From an uncultured Christensenellaceae bacterium (GTDB lineage: Bacteria; Bacillota; Clostridia; Christensenellales; Borkfalkiaceae), in assembly GCA_910588685.1 (NCBI GenBank), contig CAJUPX010000012.1, forward strand, positions 1 to 64,000: a stretch of 64,000 bases of DNA, in the 5' to 3' direction. The notes under the pieces are model-generated. The model saw nothing but the letters and a program-made list of their open reading frames with translations, was not told the DNA's origin and ran no database searches. Below, in pieces: positions 58,390 through 64,000 of the stretch. The translations under genes were made by a program, and so were the position numbers. Within the stretch, counting starts at the first letter, position 1; the number at the start of each line of letters is the position of its first letter.

Positions 58390-60068
58390 AGAATAAACAG
58401 TAAATGAATTATATACGCGCCTAAAAATGCGAGAATTATTTGCACTCCCACGCATTTTAACGTGAATTTCAGCCCTACTTCTTTACACGAAGCCGAGAAT
58501 GCGGACACGCACGCGGGGCACAGCAGTATAAACGTACAGAGCGCAAGCGAAACGGGAAGCCCGAACGACGCTCCCGCGGGGTATAAAAGCGCGACGGTTG
58601 CCGCTACGTTTTCCTTGGCGATAAAGCCGCACAGCGCCGCATACGCAAGCCGCCAGTCGGTTACGCCCATAGGATAAAACAGCGGCAGAATAAGCGAGCT
58701 TATTGCCGCGAGCATACTGTCCTCCGCGCCAACGTATTCGAGACGGAGCGAGTAATGCGACAAAAACCAGCTGAGCACGCAAAACACCAGAACCACGCCC
58801 GACACCTTTATTATAAACCCTTTTACGTAAAAACACAACTTAAAAAATACGGCTTTAAACCGTGGAACGGTTATAGGAGTTACTTCCGAGAGTATATTTT
58901 CCCTGCCGCCTTTTATGATTAGCGAACAAAAAAGCGCTACCGCAACACCTCCGAAGTAAAAGCAGGTTATTACGGGAAATGGATTTTTAAACAGCGGGGA
59001 TAAGAAAGTTAAAAATACCGGCAGCTTTGCGCCGCAGGGAATAAACGGCAGTACGGCTACGGTGCGTTTCTGTGCGCTTTGAGAAGTATATCCTCGCGTT
59101 GTAAGTATTGCCGCCGCGGTGCAGCCGAAACCGGAAACAAGCGAAAAAGCCGCTCGTCCGGACAGGTGAACCTTTTCAAAAAGTCCGTCCGTTGCAAACG
59201 CGAGCGCGGAGGTTATACCGCTTTCATCGAGCAATGTAAGAACAAGATAGAGTATTAAAAGCTGCGGAATAAAAGAGAGAATGCTGCCTGCGCCTCCTAA
59301 TATTCCTTCGGAAACAAGAGAAATTACCGCCTCGTTTCTGAGCTTTGAGGTTATTAAATCGCAAAGCCTGTCGCAAATCAGATACTCCGTTTTATCCTTT
59401 AAAAACGCGCCGGGCATAGACGGATGAAATGCAAGGAAAAACATCGCCGTAACAGAAACGATAAAAAATGCAAGTGCAAAAAATCTGTTGTAAAAAAGTC
59501 TGTCGGTTTTATTTACATTAAGATTTCCGCCGAAATAGCAGTCCGAAAGCTTTAAACTGCTGTTTCGGCTTACTTTAATTTTGCCGCAGTTTGAAATTGT
59601 TTTTTTTAAAAGCCCGGGCGGACAGTCGTAAACTGGTACTCCGAGATATGCCGACAGTTTATCCGTATCAACCGAACCGCCGCGGCGGGTAAGGTTTTTT
59701 GTTTTTGTAAGATACACCACGGTTTTTACGCCCGTAGCAATGATACTGCGCGTTAAATTCAGGCTGTTTTCAAGCGTTAAAGCGTCTACAACGTTTACTA
59801 TTAAATCCGCGCTTTTTATTTGCTCTACAGCCGAAATTTCTTCCATAGAATACGGATTAAAGCCGTAAAGACCGGGCACGTCCACATATTCAATGCGCCC
59901 CACGGTTTTTTGCGCCGCCGAACAAGTTACTCCGTGGAAATTGCCCGTTCTTAAACTGCTGCCGGTGAGCGCGTTGAAAAGCGTGGTTTTACCAGCGTTG
60001 GGATTGCCCGCAAGCACTACTTTGAGTTTAGTTTCAGGTACTGATTCAACTGCTGCTTTGGCGTTCAT
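58386..60068 (-). CDS. feoB: FeoB-type iron transporter, short form with altered G4 motif
   Basis: A 560-aa membrane protein. The N-terminal GTPase domain has G1 GNPNAGKTT (21-29), RTGNFHGVTCS (G2 region) and G3 DVPGLYGF (63-70). The G4 position, NMMD in usual FeoB, reads TKTKNL (about 121-126), lacking the Asp that selects guanine. The cytoplasmic helical domain is very short. The pore part keeps FIPQLLILYLVLTLLDESGI and SLVSGFGCTAAAILTTRGYT, where ordinary FeoB has GFGCNVPAIMATR. Usual FeoB is about 650-800 aa. It overlaps feoA. Probably a divergent iron or metal importer. Confidence 0.85.
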   Translation of the reverse strand: MNAKAAVESVPETKLKVVLAGNPNAGKTTLFNALTGSSLRTGNFHGVTCSAAQKTVGRIEYVDVPGLYGFNPYSMEEISAVEQIKSADLIVNVVDALTLENSLNLTRSIIATGVKTVVYLTKTKNLTRRGGSVDTDKLSAYLGVPVYDCPPGLLKKTISNCGKIKVSRNSSLKLSDCYFGGNLNVNKTDRLFYNRFFALAFFIVSVTAMFFLAFHPSMPGAFLKDKTEYLICDRLCDLITSKLRNEAVISLVSEGILGGAGSILSFIPQLLILYLVLTLLDESGITSALAFATDGLFEKVHLSGRAAFSLVSGFGCTAAAILTTRGYTSQSAQKRTVAVLPFIPCGAKLPVFLTFLSPLFKNPFPVITCFYFGGVAVALFCSLIIKGGRENILSEVTPITVPRFKAVFFKLCFYVKGFIIKVSGVVLVFCVLSWFLSHYSLRLEYVGAEDSMLAAISSLILPLFYPMGVTDWRLAYAALCGFIAKENVAATVALLYPAGASFGLPVSLALCTFILLCPACVSAFSASCKEVGLKFTLKCVGVQIILAFLGAYIIHLLFIL

Positions 60069-60286
60069 ACGTCCACCTCTATTTTTTGAGCGGTATTTTT
60101 TCTGAGCCCCACCCTAACGGCGGCGCAGGCTATGAGAACACTGCTTTTAAAGAGCGAAAACGATATTAATTCTACGGTTGCTCCCTCGGTGACGCCGAGC
60201 GAAGTTAAACGCGCTTTTAAACTGCCGTCGGCTTTTACCGCGGTTATTTTTGCGCGCTGTCCTTTTTTTAAATTAAAAACGGTCAT
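60065..60286 (-). CDS. feoA: FeoA-type SH3-like protein
   Basis: A 73-aa protein with the FeoA pattern: LKKGQRAKITAVKADGSLKA, RLTSLGVTEGATVELISFSL, VLIACAAVRVGLRKNTAQKI. FeoA helps FeoB take up ferrous iron. It overlaps feoB by 4 bases. Its ATG lies inside a perfect palindrome and the presumed mRNA start is in the same palindrome. Confidence 0.9.
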   Translation of the reverse strand: MTVFNLKKGQRAKITAVKADGSLKARLTSLGVTEGATVELISFSLFKSSVLIACAAVRVGLRKNTAQKIEVDV

Positions 60287-60311
60287 AGAATAAACTATGA
60301 CCGCGATTATA
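60281..60311 (-). promoter_or_regulatory. Palindrome over the feoA start codon, with -10 box
   Basis: GGTCATAG-(6)-CTATGACC spans 60281-60302 and contains the feoA ATG. TATAAT lies at 60306-60311. The mRNA would start near 60299 and fold at once into a hairpin hiding the start codon; the DNA could equally be an operator for a metal-dependent repressor. Confidence 0.5.
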
Positions 60312-60330
60312 TTTTAATGACTTATTATCT

Positions 60331-63300
60331 TTACGCTTTAACTATAGTTAAAGTTACTTTTTCGCCGTTCACAGGCTGACTTTTTGTAAAGCCGTCTGCC
60401 GTGCCCTCGGATATTTTGTCCGCGAGAACGTCGGCGGCGAATTTACCCGATTTTAATACAGTTTGCGCTCTGCCTTCGGCGGTATAATAAACGACTATTC
60501 TGTCGGTTACTTCAAAGCCGGCTTCTTTACGCATATTCTGTATTTTAGAAACGAGTTCGCGCTCAACGCCCTCCAAAACGAGTTCTTCGGTGAGTTCGGT
60601 GTTAAGCGCAACGCATATACCTCTGTCCTCGGCGGATACAAAGCCCTCGGCACTCTCGGAAAGGATTTGCAAATCTTCAAGCTTTAACTGTACGTCTTCA
60701 CCAGTAATTTCGTAAACGCCGCCGTTCTTTACCGCATTAACAACTTCTTTTGCGTTACAGTTAGCAAGAAACGCCGAAATTTTACCGAGCTTTTTACCAT
60801 ATTTGGGTCCTAAAGTTTTAAGCTGGGGTTTTAATTTATAGGTTATATATTTTTCCGCATCTTTAGCAAGCTTGAATTCTTTTACGTTGAGCTCGTCTAA
60901 AACAATGGATTTTTCCTCGCCGGAGAGGTCTATTTTTCTTTCAGACACCACAAACATTTCGGAAAGCGGCTGACGGTTTTTAAGGTTGCCCGCGTTTCTT
61001 GCGGCTCTGCCCAAAACGACTATTTCAAGCACCTCTTCCATACCCTCTTCAAGCTTTTTGTCTATATATTTTTTGTCGCTTTCGGGGAATGAGCAAAGAT
61101 GTACCGACTTGGGCGCGTTTTTATCAAATTCAGGCACAAGATTGCGGTAAATCATTTCGGCGATAAACGGAGTAAACGGCGCGGTAAGCTTTGCAAGCGT
61201 CACCAAAACAGCATAAAGAGTTGTATATGCCGCCGCCTTGTCTTCGGTCATTTCCGAACCCCAGTAGCGCTCTCTGCCGCGGCGCACGTACCAGTTGGAA
61301 AGCACGTCGGCAAAATCCTGCAACGCGCGCGAAGTTTCGCAGATTTCGTATTCGGAAAGTCCTTTATCTATAAATGCGCAAAGTGAATTGAGCTTTGATA
61401 AAATCCACCTGTCCATTACGGAAAGCTTACATTTTTTGAGGTCGTATTCCAACGGATTATATTTGTCGATTTCGGCGTAGAGCACAAAAAACGCATAGGT
61501 ATTCCAAAGCGTGCCTATATATTTGCGCTGAGCTTCGGAAACTGTTTCCTCCGAAAAGCGTGAGGGCAGCCACGGTGCGGACGAAGTGTAGAAATACCAG
61601 CGTACCGCATCCGCGCCCTGCTTGTCGAGAATAGTCCAGGGGTCAACGACGTTGCCCTTGTGCTTGGACATTTTTATACCGTTTTTATCGTTGACGTGAC
61701 CTAAAACTATGCAGTTTTTAAAGGGCGCTCTGCCGAAAAGTATAGTGTTTATTACGAGCAGCGTATAAAACCAGCCGCGCGTCTGGTCAACCGCCTCGGA
61801 TATGAAGTCCGCGGGGAAAGTCTTTTTGAACACTTCCGCATTCTCAAACGGATAGTGGTACTGTGCAAAAGGCATCGAGCCCGAATCGAACCAACAGTCT
61901 ATAACCTCGGGCGTACGTTTCATTTTGCCGCCGCATTTGGAACATTTGCACGTTAAATTATCAAGATACGGGCGGTGAAGCTCTATATCTTTGTCTTCAG
62001 GAATACCGCATTTTTCTTTGAGCTCGGATTTAGAGCCTATTACCTCTATTTGTCCGCAGTCAGGACAAACCCATACGGGCAGAGGCGTACCCCAGTACCT
62101 GTCGCGCGATAACCCCCAGTCTATTACGTTTTCGAGGAAGTTGCCCATTCTGCCCTCTTTTATGTTGTCGGGCATCCAGTTAACCGAACGGTTTGCGGCG
62201 ATAATATCTTTTTTGACTTTTGTGACCTCTATAAACCAGCTCGAGCGCGCGTAATACAAAAGCGGCGTGTCGCAGCGCCAGCAATGCGGATAATCGTGCT
62301 CGAACGGTATGACCTTGAACAAAAGTCCGCGCTCTTCCAGCATTTTTAATATGGATTTATCGGCTTTTTTTGCAAACAAACCGTCAAGACTGACAAACCG
62401 ATTGTCAAAACAGCCGCGCTCGTTTACAAGCTGAACTACGGGCAAGCCGTATCTTTTGCCTACTTTATAGTCATCCTCGCCGAATGCGGGCGCAATGTGG
62501 ACTACGCCTGTGCCGTCGCCCATAGTTACGTAACCGTCGCACACTACGTAATGCGCTTTATTTTCGCCGTTTACGGGAGATATGCGCTTAATTTCCTGGG
62601 TTGTTTCAGTAAATAAGGGTTCGTATTCGAGGCGTTCCCATTCCTTGCCCGACTTTTTGCAGACTATTGTATACTCCTCGAAAAAGCGCGGTACAAGCGC
62701 CTCGGCTAAAATGTAATTTACTCCGTCAGCCGTAATTTCAACGTATGGCTCGTCGGGATTCATACACAGCGCAACGTTTGAAGGCAGCGTCCACGGGGTT
62801 GTTGTCCACGCCAGAATATAGCGGTTTTGACAGCCTTTTACCTTAAAACGGGCTACCGCGGAATTTTCTTTTACCGTTTTATAGCCCTGCGCAACCTCGT
62901 GCGAGGAGAGCGCGGTGCCGCACCTCGGGCAATAGGGCACTATTTTATGCCCCTTGTACAAAAGCCCTTTTTTGTGCATTTCTTTAAGCGCCCACCACTC
63001 GGATTCTATATAGTTGTCATCGTAAGTCACGTAAGGGTTGTCCATATCCGCCCAGTAACCTACTCTGTCGGACATTTTGCCCCACTCGTTTTTATATTTC
63101 CAGACGGATTGTTTGCAGTTTTTTATAAACGGCTCTATTCCGTAACCCTCTATCTGCTGTTTTCCGTCGAGTCCGAGAGCCTTTTCAACTTCGAGCTCAA
63201 CAGGCAGACCGTGGGTATCCCAGCCCGCTTTTCTTAAAACGTGGCTGCCTTTCATTGTTTTATAGCGGGGTATGAGGTCTTTCATCGCGCGCGTTAAAAT

Positions 63301-63474
63301 ATGACCCACGTGCGGCTTGCCGTTAGCCGTGGGCGGACCGTCGTAAAAAGAAAACTCCTCCCCGCCCTCGTTTTTTTCTATACTCTCTTCAAATATTTTA
63401 TTTTCTTTCCAGAACTCTATAATTTCCTTTTCGCGTTCCACAAAGTTTAAAGACGTATCTACTTTCTTATACAT
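60331..63474 (-). CDS. ileS: Isoleucyl-tRNA synthetase, type 2
   Basis: A 1047-aa class I synthetase. GPPTANGKPHVGHILTRAMK holds the HIGH motif in its type-2 (eukaryote-like) form, as in naturally mupirocin-tolerant bacteria. Editing domain about 190-400 (ILAWTTTPWTLPSNVALCMN), KMSKHKGN (KMSKS) about 600, and the anticodon-binding part to about 800. CDTPLLYYARSSWFIEVTKV and CPDCGQIE near the middle include Cys pairs. ATG 63472-63474 has AGGAG; the longer frame from 63594 crosses the T-box. Confidence 0.95.
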   Translation of the reverse strand: MYKKVDTSLNFVEREKEIIEFWKENKIFEESIEKNEGGEEFSFYDGPPTANGKPHVGHILTRAMKDLIPRYKTMKGSHVLRKAGWDTHGLPVELEVEKALGLDGKQQIEGYGIEPFIKNCKQSVWKYKNEWGKMSDRVGYWADMDNPYVTYDDNYIESEWWALKEMHKKGLLYKGHKIVPYCPRCGTALSSHEVAQGYKTVKENSAVARFKVKGCQNRYILAWTTTPWTLPSNVALCMNPDEPYVEITADGVNYILAEALVPRFFEEYTIVCKKSGKEWERLEYEPLFTETTQEIKRISPVNGENKAHYVVCDGYVTMGDGTGVVHIAPAFGEDDYKVGKRYGLPVVQLVNERGCFDNRFVSLDGLFAKKADKSILKMLEERGLLFKVIPFEHDYPHCWRCDTPLLYYARSSWFIEVTKVKKDIIAANRSVNWMPDNIKEGRMGNFLENVIDWGLSRDRYWGTPLPVWVCPDCGQIEVIGSKSELKEKCGIPEDKDIELHRPYLDNLTCKCSKCGGKMKRTPEVIDCWFDSGSMPFAQYHYPFENAEVFKKTFPADFISEAVDQTRGWFYTLLVINTILFGRAPFKNCIVLGHVNDKNGIKMSKHKGNVVDPWTILDKQGADAVRWYFYTSSAPWLPSRFSEETVSEAQRKYIGTLWNTYAFFVLYAEIDKYNPLEYDLKKCKLSVMDRWILSKLNSLCAFIDKGLSEYEICETSRALQDFADVLSNWYVRRGRERYWGSEMTEDKAAAYTTLYAVLVTLAKLTAPFTPFIAEMIYRNLVPEFDKNAPKSVHLCSFPESDKKYIDKKLEEGMEEVLEIVVLGRAARNAGNLKNRQPLSEMFVVSERKIDLSGEEKSIVLDELNVKEFKLAKDAEKYITYKLKPQLKTLGPKYGKKLGKISAFLANCNAKEVVNAVKNGGVYEITGEDVQLKLEDLQILSESAEGFVSAEDRGICVALNTELTEELVLEGVERELVSKIQNMRKEAGFEVTDRIVVYYTAEGRAQTVLKSGKFAADVLADKISEGTADGFTKSQPVNGEKVTLTIVKA

Positions 63475-63484
63475 ACAAACTCCT

Positions 63485-63748
63485 AAAAAAACAAATATAG
63501 GCGTCCTGTTTCGGACACCTATCGTAAGCGCTTTTATACCACCAAAACAAACTGACATTTGTTGTAACTTGTAACGGGTTACAAATCCGCGCAAAACTAC
63601 TCGGTACCGTAAAGAACTTTTCGCAATGCGGGCTGAAAGGTGATATCCCTTAACCCCGCTTACTCCCTCGCACCAAACGGAAGCTCTCTGAAAAGCAAAA
63701 AGTTTAAAGACGTTGTCCTTTGTTATAGCCTTTAAAATTATTAAGTTA
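63485..63748 (-). promoter_or_regulatory. T-box leader of ileS, isoleucine specifier
   Basis: Reading the minus strand from near 63748: stem I with AGAGAG (about 63683-63688), an ATC specifier at 63642-63644 followed by A, the T-box core TGGTGGTATAAAAGCG (63529-63544), which departs from the usual GGTGGTACCGCG after the fifth base, then terminator ATAGGTGTCC/GGACGCCTAT (63497-63522) and U7. Uncharged tRNA-Ile should allow readthrough into ileS. Confidence 0.85.
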
Positions 63749-63753
63749 AATAA

Positions 63754-63782
63754 ATTATATTAGAACTTTAAAAAAAAGTAAA
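63754..63782 (-). promoter_or_regulatory. Promoter of the ileS T-box transcript
   Basis: TTTACT (63777-63782), 17 bases, TATAAT (63754-63759). The stretch between it and the tsaD stop (63783-63821) shows nothing else. Confidence 0.65.
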
Positions 63783-63821
63783 GTAAATTATCTACAAAAA
63801 TTTAAAATGACCTGCACCCGC

Positions 63822-64000
63822 TTACTTTAACGGTATTTGCGCCTTGGCGTTTAAAGACAAATCGGCAAAGTTGCCCGCTCTGTACTGAATAAGCCCCTCC
63901 GCCGCTATCATTGCCGCATTGTCGGTGCAAAAGCTTTTTTCGGGCAGTACAAGCTCTATGCCGTTTTTTTCGCACGCGTCTTTGAGCGTTTGACGGAGAT
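63822..64000 (-). CDS. tsaD: tRNA threonylcarbamoyladenosine synthase TsaD, C-terminal end
   Basis: The last 59 residues of TsaD (Gcp/Kae1), which makes t6A37 in tRNA. LRQTLKDACEKNGIELVLPE and CTDNAAMIAAEGLIQYRAG are diagnostic, and the tail is QIPLK. The rest lies beyond the right edge. Confidence 0.93.
   Translation of the reverse strand, partial: LRQTLKDACEKNGIELVLPEKSFCTDNAAMIAAEGLIQYRAGNFADLSLNAKAQIPLK

Noticed and set aside
63475..63594. 40-codon N-terminal extension of ileS
   Set aside because: It covers the T-box core and terminator. ATG 63474 has an AGGAG site and starts the family's usual N-terminus.

Overview
The window looks like a chromosomal segment of a low-to-mid G+C, anaerobic member of the Bacillota (Clostridia), probably from a spore-forming or formerly spore-forming lineage. 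The evidence is the gene order (yqfC-yqfD-phoH-HD protein-ybeY-era-yqzL-recO; prs-pth-mfd; obg-yhbY with nadD/yqeK-rsfS), two T-box leaders in front of pheS and ileS, a rubrerythrin, a two-subunit class I fumarase, YqfC/YqfD sporulation proteins and a PdaB-like deacetylase. The standard genetic code fits all genes. I see no tRNA, rRNA, CRISPR array or insertion sequence.

Layout. 1-9 kb is AT-rich accessory DNA. It holds a WYL regulator, an array of small DUF3592-like and other membrane proteins that share 3' ends, a fused HTH-SdpI protein, a secreted anchored protein, and a SLOG/DUF1273-like protein preceded by a highly structured RNA. A short collagen-like gene follows. 9-20 kb carries a TPR glycosyltransferase, a GntR-regulated ABC transporter, a Y-family polymerase with a small partner, a double-OB SSB-like protein, a polysaccharide deacetylase, a secreted three-repeat protein with a lipoprotein, and a divergent DeoC-like aldolase.

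20-44 kb is core metabolism and information processing: rsfS, nadD-yqeK fusion, yhbY, obg, a Rho-like protein without a P-loop, tyrA, rubrerythrin, uppP, a PrsA-like lipoprotein, mfd, pth, prs, tadA, an M14 peptidase, rlmH, a CPBP protease, fumarase and pheST. 44-52 kb is the recO-era-ybeY-phoH-yqfDC block, with a MinD-like protein lacking the P-loop lysine transcribed away from it. 52-64 kb carries a CtpA-type protease with a PucR-type regulator, a large membrane protein, a SigB/SigF-type sigma module flanked by two anti-sigma-like proteins, an RluA-type enzyme, feoAB, T-box-ileS, and the 3' end of tsaD at the right edge.

Themes. Many transcription units begin with a TATAAT-like -10 box ending 5-6 bases before the start codon, so they would make leaderless mRNAs. 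Two proteins keep the fold of a well-known ATPase (Rho, MinD) but have lost the ATP-binding lysine, and FeoB has lost its NKxD motif. The strongest candidate for a new regulatory element is the roughly 200-nt RNA at 7757-7955. Its 5' end can pair with either of two repeated segments, one of which is an arm of an intrinsic terminator abutting the AUG of the SLOG-like gene. All calls come from reading the sequence; no database search was run.
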